A DNA stretch of 64,000 bases from Edaphobacter sp. 12200R-103 (GTDB taxonomy: Bacteria; Acidobacteriota; Terriglobia; Terriglobales; Acidobacteriaceae). The translations under genes were made by a program, and so were the position numbers. Position 1 is the first letter of the stretch. Each line of letters starts with the position of its first letter. Of this stretch, positions 44,836 through 54,471 are shown one piece after another. The notes under the pieces are model-generated. The model saw only the letters and a program-made list of their open reading frames with translations. It was not told where the DNA came from and did no database searches. Where the stretch lies: the NCBI RefSeq assembly GCF_010093025.1, contig NZ_CP048114.1:372001-436000 (forward strand), written 5' to 3'.

Positions 44836-44883
44836 CTCATCGTTGGTATTCGCAGCCAAAATCGAATCAAAGGAGTTTATCGC

Positions 44884-45477
44884 ATGCGCTCTGACATCAT
44901 TTCTGGAGGCGTATTTCCTGACTACGAGCTTCCCGACCATACGAACACGCCGCGCAAGCTCAGTCAGTTGCAGGACCGCGATCCAATGATCCTCACATTG
45001 GCGCGTGGCCACTACTGTCCGAAGGAGCACCAGCAGCATCTGGATCTTGCAGCTTTCTATCCGAAGATCGCTGTTGGGTATACGCAGATCGTAACGATCT
45101 CGACAGACGACCATCACACGCTGCAGGAGTTTCGTGCTTCTATTGGCGCACAGTGGACGTTTCTTTCCGATCCTGGCCGCACAGTGCAAAAAGATCTCGA
45201 AATTGAAGAATATACGGACCCCGAGCATAACCCGATGATTCCGCATACGCTGGTGCTAAAGCCGGGCCTCGTGGTCCATAGTGTCTACAATGGGTATTGG
45301 TTTTGGGGTCGCCCATCGATCTCAGATCTGTGGCGCGACCTGCGCGTCGTAACCCGTGAGATACGGCCCGACTGGGATCTGAGTGCTCCTGGATTACGGG
45401 AGGCCTGGGACTCTGGTGATACCTCGCAATTTCATGGATGGAACAAGGATGCCAACGCAATGGACGGAGTCATTTGA
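44884..45477 (+). CDS. Peroxiredoxin (AhpC/TSA type)
   Basis: A 197-aa thioredoxin-fold peroxidase. The peroxidatic region is LTLARGHYCPKEHQQHLDL, in which Cys follows RGHY as in RGxWC-type peroxiredoxins; the second Cys of that motif is replaced by Glu, so it would act as a 1-Cys type. Other fold segments are FPDYELPDHTNTPRKLSQLQ and TQIVTISTDDHHTLQEF. AGGAG precedes ATG 44884. It follows the MOSC reductase by 48 nt and an aldo/keto reductase before that, forming a small detoxification cluster. Confidence 0.83.
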   Translation: MRSDIISGGVFPDYELPDHTNTPRKLSQLQDRDPMILTLARGHYCPKEHQQHLDLAAFYPKIAVGYTQIVTISTDDHHTLQEFRASIGAQWTFLSDPGRTVQKDLEIEEYTDPEHNPMIPHTLVLKPGLVVHSVYNGYWFWGRPSISDLWRDLRVVTREIRPDWDLSAPGLREAWDSGDTSQFHGWNKDANAMDGVI

Positions 45478-45498
45478 CGAACTGATCTACCTCAAGAC

Positions 45499-45876
45499 AT
45501 GCATGTTTGGCCTTCCACCGATAGACCGCCGGCACGACCAGCGCAACGCAAGATCGGAGAGGTCACCAAGGAACGACCGCACGCCATCTCCGGCGGCTTT
45601 GATCTTCGGGATGCAACCACATCGCCTGACGGGAGGGTTGTTATTGCCAGCCATTCTGGCTATCAACCGCATGGTCTTGTCGTCATCGACACCAGGACGC
45701 AAAAAGAGATTCAGCACATCGATCTCAAGACGGTGTGGCTCGGCATGACCTGGACTCCCGATGGCCACACGCTCTTTATCCCTGGCGGCAATGCTACGGG
45801 CATAAAGAAGATTGAAAACTCAGCAGCGCCTATCTATGAGTTTCAATACAAGAACGGACGGTTAGAACTAACGTAA
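45499..45876 (+). CDS. Truncated YncE/YVTN-type beta-propeller fragment
   Basis: A 125-aa frame with one or two blades of a seven-bladed propeller: DATTSPDGRVVIASHSGYQP followed by HGLVVIDTRTQKEIQHIDL, then GMTWTPDGHTLFIPGGNATG. Full YVTN propellers are more than 300 aa, and those fused to phosphoesterases are longer still. There is no signal peptide. It is probably the surviving start of a deleted gene, and a bidirectional terminator follows directly. Confidence 0.5.
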   Translation: MHVWPSTDRPPARPAQRKIGEVTKERPHAISGGFDLRDATTSPDGRVVIASHSGYQPHGLVVIDTRTQKEIQHIDLKTVWLGMTWTPDGHTLFIPGGNATGIKKIENSAAPIYEFQYKNGRLELT

Positions 45877-45888
45877 AAACCAGCACTT

Positions 45889-45935
45889 AAAGCAGAAGCG
45901 CCACGAATGTTCTACCCGTGGCGCTTCTGCTTTTT
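45889..45935. terminator. Bidirectional rho-independent terminator
   Basis: AAAGCAGAAGCGCCACG (45889-45905) pairs with CGTGGCGCTTCTGCTTT (45917-45933), a 17-bp perfect stem with an 11-nt loop and T-rich ends on both strands. It lies between convergent genes (the propeller fragment on plus, GH92 on minus) and can stop both transcripts. Confidence 0.9.
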
Positions 45936-45946
45936 GTCTTGGACGA

Positions 45947-48256
45947 TTAGTTGTTCGGACGGTTCGGTTTGCTTGCAGGGATCGCCACGCACATTCTTGC
46001 ACCTTCATCGCTCAGTGAAGGTGGAGGTGTTGTCGTTCCCCACACTGAAGGAGCAGAGCCAAGTGTCAGTACGAGCGTGCCTCCGTCTTTGATCTGCGCA
46101 TGACGGAACCAGTTCGTCTTCAGCTCCTGCCCATTGAGCGTCGCCGATTGAACATATCGGTTCAGGCCGCTTGGATCAAAGTTTTTAGCCTCAATACGAA
46201 GGCGCTTTCCATTACCCAGCGATAACGAGGTAGTCGGTACAGAGGGCGAGCTGATGAGATATACGTCCTGTCCTGCTACTGGAAAGATGCCCAGCGTCTG
46301 GAAGAGCAGCCAGCTCGACATGGCGCCTGAATCATCGTTGCCCGGAATGCCGGAGCGTGTATCGCTGAAGGCCTTTTCCAGCAGGAGATGCACGATATCC
46401 GCACTTTTGTCCGGCCGCCCGCTGTAGTTGTAAAGAAGTGGCATCAGGAAGCCGGGCTCGTTCGCAATGTCGAAGTGGCCACGGCTGAAGATGAAGTCCA
46501 GACGACTGTTGAACTGCTTCGGCCCACCCGCCATCTCGATCAGATGCTTCATGTCCTGCGGGGCATAGAGCGAGTAAGTCCAGATATCTCCTTCGTACAT
46601 AAAGTCAGGCCAAGTGCCGCGCACAACAAGATACGGTGCAGCCCACGAACCGTCGGGATTGCGCGGGCGGAGAAAGCCTTTGAAGCCCATCACCTGCATA
46701 TCCGGGTCCCACAGGTTTTCGAAGTTGTGTGTGCGAGCCAGTGCACGCGCAGCCTGCTCCTTCTCTCCAAGACCGCAGGCCACCTCGGCAATCGCAAAAT
46801 CGTCGTAGGAATATTCCACGATACGCGAGCCCGCACGTTCATCCGCTGTGGTGATGTAGCCATGTTCGTTGTAATCCTTCAGACCTCCGCGGCCTTCTTT
46901 CTGCGCATTCTTCGGAGGTACTTCGGCATCATGAATCATCGCTTCCAGAGCGGTCTTGTAGTCGATGCCGGTGATGCCTTTCATGTATGCATCGGCCACG
47001 ACGACGTTTGCGTTCGAGCCACCCTGCGTGCGTCCATTGTCATTGCCGACACGTGCGTCAGGCATGTAGCCGGTATAGCGATAGACATCGATCAGCGAAC
47101 GGACAATGTCGCGCTCACGATCAGGAGAAATCATTCCCAGCAAAGGGTTCGATGTACGATAGGTGTCCCAGATCGCCTGGAAATCATCATAATAGGGCTC
47201 ACTCGATGTCCAGAGCGGATTCTCTCCGGTACGATCCACCGGCATCATCATGATGTGATACATCGCAGTATAAAGCTCACGTCTCTGCTTGTCTGTCTCA
47301 CCGCTGAGTTGCAGCTTGCCCAGCTCCGCGTTCCACAGAGCATTGTTCGCGTGACGCACAGCCTCAAAGCTCCACGCGGGAACCTCGGACTGAATGTTCT
47401 TGCGAGCTTGCTCTGCGCTGATGAAAGAGATACCGACCTTCGCCTGCACCACCTGTCCCGGATGCGTGTGAAGATTGAAGGTAGCGCCAATGGGTTTGTT
47501 CTCGGCAACGGTGGCATCATGATCTGAAGACAGAGAGGCGCCTGTCCATGTCTGCACAGTCGTTGCAGGAGTATCGAGCATCATACTGAAGTACACGCGA
47601 TACTCGCCTCCCATATTCCATCCTCCGCGGAAGCGCGCTACACCCTGAATCTCGCGGTTCGAGAGAACGTGCGCTTCGGCTCCGACAAAGTTCTGCGATT
47701 CACGTCCAGTGCCAAGTCCCAGGGCATGTGCGAGGTTGACCGTGATGTGCGAATCTCCTCCCTTGATGAAGGTGTAGCGATGAAAACCCACCCGGCGGCT
47801 GCTGGTAAGTTCCACGCGCACGTTGTAGCGATTGAGTGTGGATGCGTAGTAACCGGGTTTAGCGACCTCATCCGTGCGAGGAGACTTGATATCGGTAATA
47901 TTGAGCGTGCCGGTGACAGGAGCAACAAGAATGTTGCCGTACTTACCTTGCGCTCCGCTGAGGTGCAGGTGAGAGAAGCCGAGAATGACGCCGTGGCTTG
48001 AATAACCGAATCCCGAGCGGCGTCCGTCAAAGGTCTCCATATCAGGACCCACCTTGAGCATGCCGAATGGAACAGTCGATCCGACAAAGGTATTGCCTCC
48101 CCAATCAACACCGATAAAGGGATCTACATTGCGCGTGTAATCTACACCGTCGGGTTTACTGCTGACTGCTGCTTGTGCAATCGCACATGGAAACCATGCC
48201 GGGGGCAGCATAAACAGTATGGAAAGAGCATGAAGGAGAAAACGTCGTTGACGCAT
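45947..48256 (-). CDS. GH92 family glycosidase (alpha-mannosidase type), secreted, second copy
   Basis: A 769-aa exported GH92 enzyme with a signal peptide (about residues 1-30; LLHALSILFMLPPAWFPCAI). The N-terminal domain begins VDPFIGVDWGGNTFVGSTVP. The catalytic domain has YDDFQAIWDTYRTSNPLLG and the signature GNDDSGAMSSWLLFQTLGIF. Only moderate resemblance to the first GH92 (32100-34403) suggests different linkage preference. It starts 134 nt after the stop of the minus-strand TonB receptor gene, a layout that suggests one polysaccharide-use locus, although a terminator hairpin lies between them. The long plus-strand frame over 46388-47527 is a shadow. Confidence 0.92.
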   Translation of the reverse strand: MRQRRFLLHALSILFMLPPAWFPCAIAQAAVSSKPDGVDYTRNVDPFIGVDWGGNTFVGSTVPFGMLKVGPDMETFDGRRSGFGYSSHGVILGFSHLHLSGAQGKYGNILVAPVTGTLNITDIKSPRTDEVAKPGYYASTLNRYNVRVELTSSRRVGFHRYTFIKGGDSHITVNLAHALGLGTGRESQNFVGAEAHVLSNREIQGVARFRGGWNMGGEYRVYFSMMLDTPATTVQTWTGASLSSDHDATVAENKPIGATFNLHTHPGQVVQAKVGISFISAEQARKNIQSEVPAWSFEAVRHANNALWNAELGKLQLSGETDKQRRELYTAMYHIMMMPVDRTGENPLWTSSEPYYDDFQAIWDTYRTSNPLLGMISPDRERDIVRSLIDVYRYTGYMPDARVGNDNGRTQGGSNANVVVADAYMKGITGIDYKTALEAMIHDAEVPPKNAQKEGRGGLKDYNEHGYITTADERAGSRIVEYSYDDFAIAEVACGLGEKEQAARALARTHNFENLWDPDMQVMGFKGFLRPRNPDGSWAAPYLVVRGTWPDFMYEGDIWTYSLYAPQDMKHLIEMAGGPKQFNSRLDFIFSRGHFDIANEPGFLMPLLYNYSGRPDKSADIVHLLLEKAFSDTRSGIPGNDDSGAMSSWLLFQTLGIFPVAGQDVYLISSPSVPTTSLSLGNGKRLRIEAKNFDPSGLNRYVQSATLNGQELKTNWFRHAQIKDGGTLVLTLGSAPSVWGTTTPPPSLSDEGARMCVAIPASKPNRPNN

Positions 48257-48326
48257 TGAGAGAGTTTGCCTTTCTGTGCGGTTGTATCTGTCTTACTTGA
48301 GTGATGAGTCTTCTGTGAAGCCCACT

Positions 48327-48365
48327 CCTAAAACAAACGGGAGTGAGATCAGCGTCTCCACTCCC
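48327..48365 (-). terminator. Terminator after the TonB receptor gene
   Basis: On the minus strand GGGAGTG (48365-48359) pairs with CACTCCC (48345-48339), with additional GAGA/TCTC pairing towards the loop, and is followed by GTTTGTTTT. It separates the receptor gene from the GH92 gene downstream, so GH92 probably has its own promoter in about 70 bp or receives read-through. Confidence 0.6.
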
Positions 48366-48390
48366 ATCCGGTTTATTCTTCTGTGCAAAC

Positions 48391-51300
48391 CTAGAAGGTG
48401 TAGCGCAGACTTGCCTGCATGGAACGCTGGCCAGTCTTGCTGGTTACACGTCCGAAGGTTGAGCTGGTGGGGTTTGTATCCGGAGCCGACAGGTTCGGGT
48501 GATTCGGGAAGTTGAAGGCCTCGAAACGGAAGGTGAGGAACTGGTTCTCAAAGGTCTGGAACTTTTTTTGCAACCCGGCGTTGAAGTTCATCACACCAGG
48601 TGCCCGAAGAATATTGCGGGTGTGCTGCGAGGTGAAGGTGTTGGCTGCGGGAGCGGCAAAAGCCTTCGGATTGAACCAGAAGTTCTGGTCCGAGGTTCCA
48701 GCAGAAAATTTTCCATCCGCACCCAGGCGAGCGCCGTCCACCGTGGAGTAGAACTGCGCTCCTCCACCTGCACCCACACCTGCGATATCCGTTCCGGTCG
48801 TAACCGAAAGAGGAACGCCTGTCTGGAAGTTGTAGATCTGCGAGATCTGCCATCCGCCGAGGACTTGGTTAGCAAGACGGCTTCCGCTGTGGAACGGAAT
48901 CTCGGTGATCGAGTTCATCGTAAAGGCCTGACGAATATCATAATCCGAGGCGCCGCACAGAAACTTCGGATCGTAGAAGTTCGGCAGAAAGTTCTTCTGG
49001 AATGACCCGCAGTCATTTGCGTGAGCATAGGTATACGCGAGGCCAAAGCTCACACCCTTCTGGAAGCGATGATTCAGGTCAAGTTGCAAACCGTTGTAGG
49101 TAGAGCCAGAGCCCTGCCACACGATCGTGATCGGACCATAGCCTGCATACGGACGATAGGAGTTGATGTTGAGACCAGCTGCTTTTGCAGCCGCAACAGA
49201 GCCAACCGGAGCCTGGTTCATGTTTGCCTGGAACTGTCCATGCAGACCGCGGCGTCCCACATAAGCCACACCAAGCACGGTATGGAGGGGAAGCTCGCGC
49301 TCCACTGACAGGTTCCATACGTACGATTCAGGCTGTGGCGAGCTTCGATCCACGCGGCCGGAGATCGTCGGGAACGACCCTTGCGCGCCGCCGCCGGGAT
49401 TGTCCGCGCTACCGCCACTGATGCCAGCGTACGATTGCAACGGTGGCGCGCCGCCTTCGAAGACACCGTCCGAAACACCCTGCCGGCTCATGTAACGGCC
49501 AAATCCCGAACGAAGAACCGTCTTCTGGTTCACCGCATACGAGAGTCCGATACGCGGCTGAAAGGTCGTGTAATGCACATCCATATAGCCGCGCGGCAGG
49601 TTATGGAACAGGTCGTTCGCCGCACCGGTATTTGCCAGTGCAACGTGCGCCTTGGCGCTCTCGGTAAAGCCATTGCCGAACAGAACCGTACCGTTCAACG
49701 GATCGCCCGAGCCCGGAATGGGATTGCCATTGACGTCGAGCTTCACTGCATTTGCTGCATTGTAGAAAGCAGGATCAAAGGTGCCGATATTATTCCAGAG
49801 ACTATAGAAAGGACGCACGATCGAGTAACGCATGCCGTAGTCCACATGCAGCTTCGGAGTCGCTTTCCACGAGTCCTGCGCGAAGAACTCAAACATGTTC
49901 GAGCGATAGGGAGTCTCCGCACGGGCGCCAACCTCGGCGTAGCTGGAGAAGAGGCCCAGCGCAGCATCGGCCAGATCGAGTCCCGTACCAGCACGGTTTG
50001 CGTTGGTGAATTCGAACTTGCCGTTCTGGTTGTTGGTCTGTCCCGGCACGCTGTTCTGGCCGGAGATCTGGTCATAGTCGTTGTACTGCACACGCTCATA
50101 CAACGCACCCGCACGCAAAGTGTGGTTGCCCATAATGTGCGTAAAGGTATCGGCATAGTCGAAGGTGGCTCCCTGCGAATGTGAGGGATACGCGCTGCCG
50201 TCCATGCCGGTAACATAGGTGCTGCTCAGGAACGATACGGTCGGAATCTTGTTGGGGAGATCCTTGCCGTCGGGAAAGAGGAACGGGTAGTTCACGCCGT
50301 ACTTCGTACGGTTATAGAGGCCGCTGCTGGTGTCGATGAACAGACGGTCCGCACTGTGCGCCACAGTGATCAGGACTTCATTCATCGTATTCGGGCTGAA
50401 GCTACGAACCCAGTCGAGCGAAGCCGTCTGGGCCGGACGATTAAACACACGCGGTACAAGGCTGTAGGCTGCCGAGAACGGATTGTTTTCGTAGTAGTAG
50501 AAGTGTGTCAGACGGAAACGGATATAGTCCTTGTCCGTCGGAATGATGTCCAGGTTCCCGGTGTCGATCTGCTGCGTCTGCGGATGCTTCGCAATCTGCA
50601 ACAGATTCTGCGTGCCGACGAGGAAGCCCGGAGTCGGCGTGGGGAAGATCGAGAGCAGACCAACACCGTTTGGGCTCAGGCGATCCTTGGGAATAATGTT
50701 GCCGGGGAAGCAGGCAGGCCCGCCGCTTACAGGATCGCAGGTACCCGCTGCCTTCGGGTCGCGGATATGCGTCGCAATCGAAGAGAAGTCACCGCTACGA
50801 AAGGCTGGATTGGGCACCGTCACAGGCTTCGTATCCGTGCCCGGATAGCGAACAAAAGCCTCCGAGTACAGGAAGAAGACCTTGCCCTTGGGAATCACGT
50901 GCGGAACATACAGGGGCCCATTCACGCTGAAGCCGAACTGGTTATAAGTAAATGGCGCAACGTAGTTCGACTTCACGCTTTGCGGGAGTGTTGGATCATT
51001 GTTGTTGGCAGCGTGGTTACGAACCCAAGTGTTGGCGTTGAAGATCGGATTCTGCAGATACTCGTAGATCGAACCGTGAAACTTGTCCGTACCGGCTTTT
51101 GTGATGATACGAACCTGTCCGCCGACCGAACGTCCGTACTCGGCAGGATAGTTTGTAGCAAGCACCTGGACTTCCTGCACGTTTTCCAGATCGACTACGC
51201 CAGTCGAGTCGCCATTGGCACGAACACGCACAGCAACAGCGCCGTCATAAGTCACTAGATTATCGCGTTCACGAGCGCCGTTAATGTTCAGTCCGCCAAG

Positions 51301-51870
51301 GCCGGTGCTGAACTGAAAGTTGGACACGTTGCCGCTGGTGCTGGTTACGCCGGCCTTCAGCAGTGCCAGGGTGATGGGGTTACGTCCGCTCAGTGGCAGC
51401 ATCTCTGCCTGTTTGCTCGTAATCACACGGCCAAGAACGGTGCTCTCCGTTTGAATTGCCGTCTCCTGCGCCGAAACCTCCATAACATCGCTCGTGCTTC
51501 CCACTGTAAGCTGCAGGTTCGCAGTTGTGGACACATTGGGATCAAGGTTGTTGCCGTTACTAGTCGTCTTCTGGAAGTTGGTTGCGGTTACGCTGATGGT
51601 GTAAAGGCCCGGTGAAAGACTAGGGATCGTGTAATAACCGGAGTCGTTTGTTGCTGCCGTATGAACGACTCCTGTCGCTTCGTCGGTCACGGTTACAGTG
51701 GCTCCGCGAACTACTGCGCCCGACGAATCGGTAATGGTGCCGGAGACACCGGAGAGGTCGGACTGGGCATAGCCTGATACAGCCCCTGAGAAAAGAATGC
51801 ATGCCGCCAGCGAAATGGGGAGGAGCCACTTTCGCTGGGCGAACGAAAAGGAACACTTGAAATTCTTCAT
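48391..51870 (-). CDS. TonB-dependent receptor, Oar-like with carboxypeptidase regulatory domain
   Basis: An outer-membrane transporter of about 1,159 aa. It has a signal peptide (about residues 12-36; LLPISLAACILFSGAVSGYA), a CarboxypepD_reg-like Ig domain (about 40-120; GTITDSSGAVVRGATVTVTD), a plug (about 130-250; GGLNINGARERDNLVTYDGA) and a large barrel to the last residues QASLRYTF, ending in Phe as outer-membrane proteins do. Such Oar-type receptors are expanded in Acidobacteriota and are thought to import oligosaccharides or peptides. ATG 51870 starts the signal sequence; the frame allows 51900. Upstream lies a regulator on the same strand. Confidence 0.92.
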   Translation of the reverse strand: MKNFKCSFSFAQRKWLLPISLAACILFSGAVSGYAQSDLSGVSGTITDSSGAVVRGATVTVTDEATGVVHTAATNDSGYYTIPSLSPGLYTISVTATNFQKTTSNGNNLDPNVSTTANLQLTVGSTSDVMEVSAQETAIQTESTVLGRVITSKQAEMLPLSGRNPITLALLKAGVTSTSGNVSNFQFSTGLGGLNINGARERDNLVTYDGAVAVRVRANGDSTGVVDLENVQEVQVLATNYPAEYGRSVGGQVRIITKAGTDKFHGSIYEYLQNPIFNANTWVRNHAANNNDPTLPQSVKSNYVAPFTYNQFGFSVNGPLYVPHVIPKGKVFFLYSEAFVRYPGTDTKPVTVPNPAFRSGDFSSIATHIRDPKAAGTCDPVSGGPACFPGNIIPKDRLSPNGVGLLSIFPTPTPGFLVGTQNLLQIAKHPQTQQIDTGNLDIIPTDKDYIRFRLTHFYYYENNPFSAAYSLVPRVFNRPAQTASLDWVRSFSPNTMNEVLITVAHSADRLFIDTSSGLYNRTKYGVNYPFLFPDGKDLPNKIPTVSFLSSTYVTGMDGSAYPSHSQGATFDYADTFTHIMGNHTLRAGALYERVQYNDYDQISGQNSVPGQTNNQNGKFEFTNANRAGTGLDLADAALGLFSSYAEVGARAETPYRSNMFEFFAQDSWKATPKLHVDYGMRYSIVRPFYSLWNNIGTFDPAFYNAANAVKLDVNGNPIPGSGDPLNGTVLFGNGFTESAKAHVALANTGAANDLFHNLPRGYMDVHYTTFQPRIGLSYAVNQKTVLRSGFGRYMSRQGVSDGVFEGGAPPLQSYAGISGGSADNPGGGAQGSFPTISGRVDRSSPQPESYVWNLSVERELPLHTVLGVAYVGRRGLHGQFQANMNQAPVGSVAAAKAAGLNINSYRPYAGYGPITIVWQGSGSTYNGLQLDLNHRFQKGVSFGLAYTYAHANDCGSFQKNFLPNFYDPKFLCGASDYDIRQAFTMNSITEIPFHSGSRLANQVLGGWQISQIYNFQTGVPLSVTTGTDIAGVGAGGGAQFYSTVDGARLGADGKFSAGTSDQNFWFNPKAFAAPAANTFTSQHTRNILRAPGVMNFNAGLQKKFQTFENQFLTFRFEAFNFPNHPNLSAPDTNPTSSTFGRVTSKTGQRSMQASLRYTF

Positions 51871-52315
51871 AGGATTTTTTTGCCTCAAGATGGAATCCAC
51901 GCAAACGCAGAGGGTTCAACTGAAATACAAAGTCCGACTGCGCTTGGGGCTTGGTCGATCATGGGCAACGGCAATGATCCAAACAAGGTGTTTTGAACCG
52001 TGTACGATCAGCACACCCGGCGTGTAAACGCTGCAGACAAAAGGCTTACCCCCACCCTTTCTTGCAAGATTTACAAAGTCCTCAAGAACCGCGCACACGG
52101 GTAAAAGGCTCTCCACTCCTGCTTCACAGTCATCTTCAGAAGAAATAAAACGGCGATCACGATCGCATCCCCAAAAAGGTAAATGCCCTCAGTTGAGAGC
52201 AGGAAATCAGCGCATATCGTGCCGAGGATAGAGCAGATATAAAAAACGTATGCCCTTCCCTGAAAAGAAGAACAGGTACGTACTCATACGTTTCAAAGCT
52301 GTATTGCGAGATGCT
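51871..52315. other. Leader region of the TonB receptor
   Basis: No gene in 445 bp. This holds the receptor promoter and the end of the regulator gene. I see no clear operator repeat. Confidence 0.45.
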
Positions 52316-53779
52316 TTAGAAGGAACCAATTCGTTCCAGCACCATCTGCGGAGCGGCTGCATTGGAGGCTACATTTCCAGCGCCAATCAATACCTCGAAC
52401 GGTTGGAATCCTCCGCTGGGCAGTCGCGCGCGGCGCAGAGTCGGTTCCAGCAACGACGGTGTCAGCAAAAATGTCTCGGCGGCTTGTGTACCTGCTGTAT
52501 TCAAACCCTCCACAATCAGCACATGGCCAGTGGCATTGAGATTGGGAAGGTAAGCAATCAAGCCGTACGTATGGTTTTGAACCCCCGGTGCGCCATAGAT
52601 TGGTTCCTCGCCCGGACGAGGATGCACATTCACAATCCCCGAAGGTTTCTCGTTATCGGCATGGATGCTGAAACGAAAATTCATATGTGCCTGAAACAGC
52701 TCCGTCCACGGATTCGCTTCAATGGAGCCAATCAGAATTGCATTGCCATCGCGAAGATCATCCATCCTCAGATCGCGCGCATAGCGAACGATCATGCGTT
52801 GAGGATTCACCTCACTCAACTGTCCAAGGTGCGAGGCCAGGTCCAGATCTACCACGCTGGTATAGCGTCGTGATCCCAGCTTCATAATCTCGGCAGCGTC
52901 CGAGTCGCCCACCGTCTGAATCTTTGTGCGATAACTTCCATCGAGATAACTGGCCAACGGTACCGGTCGCTCCGTAAGCCGCTGCATAATCACTAGTCCA
53001 TCGTCCGAGGGCACAACAAACGTATCGCGCTTGCTGCTGAAGAGTTGTGCCCACAGGTCCTTCGACGCAATCTCCGCAGGAGAAGCGGTAAGACGTTTCA
53101 GCCATATTGGTGGGAAGAAAACAGTGAACAGAGAACCCAGCAGAAACCCCGCGATCAGCAGGAGAACCGCTGCATACTTACGAACAAGTCTTGCAAACCC
53201 GAGGGTCTCGTTCGTACCGGTCGCTTCGGATTCCTCCACTGTCAACTCTTGCGTCGTGGGTTCCTGTTCCGTAATCATGCTATCTGCCAAATCAGGAATA
53301 TCCACTGTTTCGACGTTTTCAATAAACTGTAGATCGCGGGGAACCTCTAGTTGCGCAACATCGGAGATCTGCTTCCTATGCCCGGGCGAAAAGACAGGGG
53401 TATAGCCTCCGCGCGGAATCTGTAGCAGAAGCTCCTCTCTCTTTCCCTCTTTTACAAAGTATTCTTCAATGCGTTTGCGCAGATTGCGGGCATAGCTGCG
53501 GACGATATTGTCCTCGTTGGTGTCGTAACCTTCCGGTCGACCAAAAACGAGAACTCCAATCTGCTGCTCCGTAATCTCGTCGCTGCGATTGTGAATGTGG
53601 CGATCGACCACGTAGAGCAGGAAGTCCACCATAAGGCGCGAACGCCCCAGGCTGCTACTGGCTGCAATGCGCTCGGCAAGTTGCCAGCGTGGATCGTCTT
53701 CACGGCTGCTCGTGGGTGCGTCCGGTCGCAGGGAGAAGTCCCCCGTCCTACTCCTCGGCGATGACTCCAGAGCATGCAT
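52316..53779 (-). CDS. Winged-helix regulator with one membrane helix (CadC/ToxR-like layout)
   Basis: A 487-aa protein. The N-terminal 130 residues form a DNA-binding-like region common in Acidobacteriota (SLGRSRLMVDFLLYVVDRHI; EQQIGVLVFGRPEGYDTNED; YARNLRKRIEEYF; IPRGGYTPVF). A single membrane helix follows at about 205-232 (YAAVLLLIAGFLLGSLFTVF), then a periplasmic domain of about 250 residues that would sense a ligand. This layout allows direct signal transfer from periplasm to DNA. It lies 445 bp upstream of the TonB receptor on the same strand and is the best candidate for its regulator. Confidence 0.75.
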   Translation of the reverse strand: MHALESSPRSRTGDFSLRPDAPTSSREDDPRWQLAERIAASSSLGRSRLMVDFLLYVVDRHIHNRSDEITEQQIGVLVFGRPEGYDTNEDNIVRSYARNLRKRIEEYFVKEGKREELLLQIPRGGYTPVFSPGHRKQISDVAQLEVPRDLQFIENVETVDIPDLADSMITEQEPTTQELTVEESEATGTNETLGFARLVRKYAAVLLLIAGFLLGSLFTVFFPPIWLKRLTASPAEIASKDLWAQLFSSKRDTFVVPSDDGLVIMQRLTERPVPLASYLDGSYRTKIQTVGDSDAAEIMKLGSRRYTSVVDLDLASHLGQLSEVNPQRMIVRYARDLRMDDLRDGNAILIGSIEANPWTELFQAHMNFRFSIHADNEKPSGIVNVHPRPGEEPIYGAPGVQNHTYGLIAYLPNLNATGHVLIVEGLNTAGTQAAETFLLTPSLLEPTLRRARLPSGGFQPFEVLIGAGNVASNAAAPQMVLERIGSF

Positions 53780-54029
53780 AGCTTAATGATCTATTTCTTT
53801 TCTTACTTTAATTTTGTCTTGTGAAGATACCGTCAATCGAAATAAAGCCCTGTAAGGGACTCCAAAACGACTACCATACGGCTCAAAACGCAAGGCAGTT
53901 TCCCCGTCAAAGAATCATGAAATAGGGGGGGCATGCGAAAGGCTTTGCTTCGCTGACGCGAAAGTACACTGAAGTCCATGAACGCTTTTGATCACCATTT
54001 TTTAAACTAAATGAGATCAATAGATAGAT

Positions 54030-54382
54030 TGGTGGAGGCGGCGGGAGTCGAACCCGCGTCCGAAAAAACCTTCGTCAGAGAGCTTTCATGCTTTTTCCTG
54101 TTCTAAAGTCTCGTCAACCGCGCTTAGAACGGACAAAGATGCGCCGCTGACCAGCCTGATCGATCTCGCTTTCCCCGCTCAGGCGGTGCAGGGAAGAGCC
54201 AGCCTACTGTGCGACGATCGGTACGGGCCCATAGGCGAAGCCCGAGCGATCGGCTACTTAGTTAATTAAGCAGCAAGTGCGAATTGAGGTTCGGCACTTA
54301 TAGTTTTGTGAGCGATTACGGGTGTCCACACCCCGGCATGCCTCTCTGCCGCAAGCAATCCCGTCGAAGCCGTGACGCCCCC
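54030..54382 (-). ncRNA. ssrA: tmRNA
   Basis: The RNA that rescues stalled ribosomes. On the minus strand the 5' end GGGGGCGTCACGGCTTCGAC starts at about 54382 and the 3' end, with the T arm GGGTTCGACTCCCG and CGCCTCCACCA, is at 54030. The acceptor stem GGGGGCG/CGCCTCC pairs over 7 bp, with one G-U pair. The tag frame reads A-E-P-Q-F-A-L-A-A followed by TAA TTAA near 54268-54285, ending in the hydrophobic LAA-type degron recognised by proteases such as ClpXP. Confidence 0.95.
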
Positions 54383-54471
54383 ATCTGGAGCTGGCACCAA
54401 CATTGCATTGGGCCCTGCAAAGAACTGTTTATAGTATACGCCGCCGGCCGCAGCGAGGGTGCGCGCGCGTA

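Noticed and set aside
46388..47527. 379-codon plus-strand frame
   Set aside because: Antisense to the second GH92 gene.
50356..51258. 300-codon plus-strand frame
   Set aside because: Antisense to the TonB receptor; Arg/His/Ile-rich nonsense composition.
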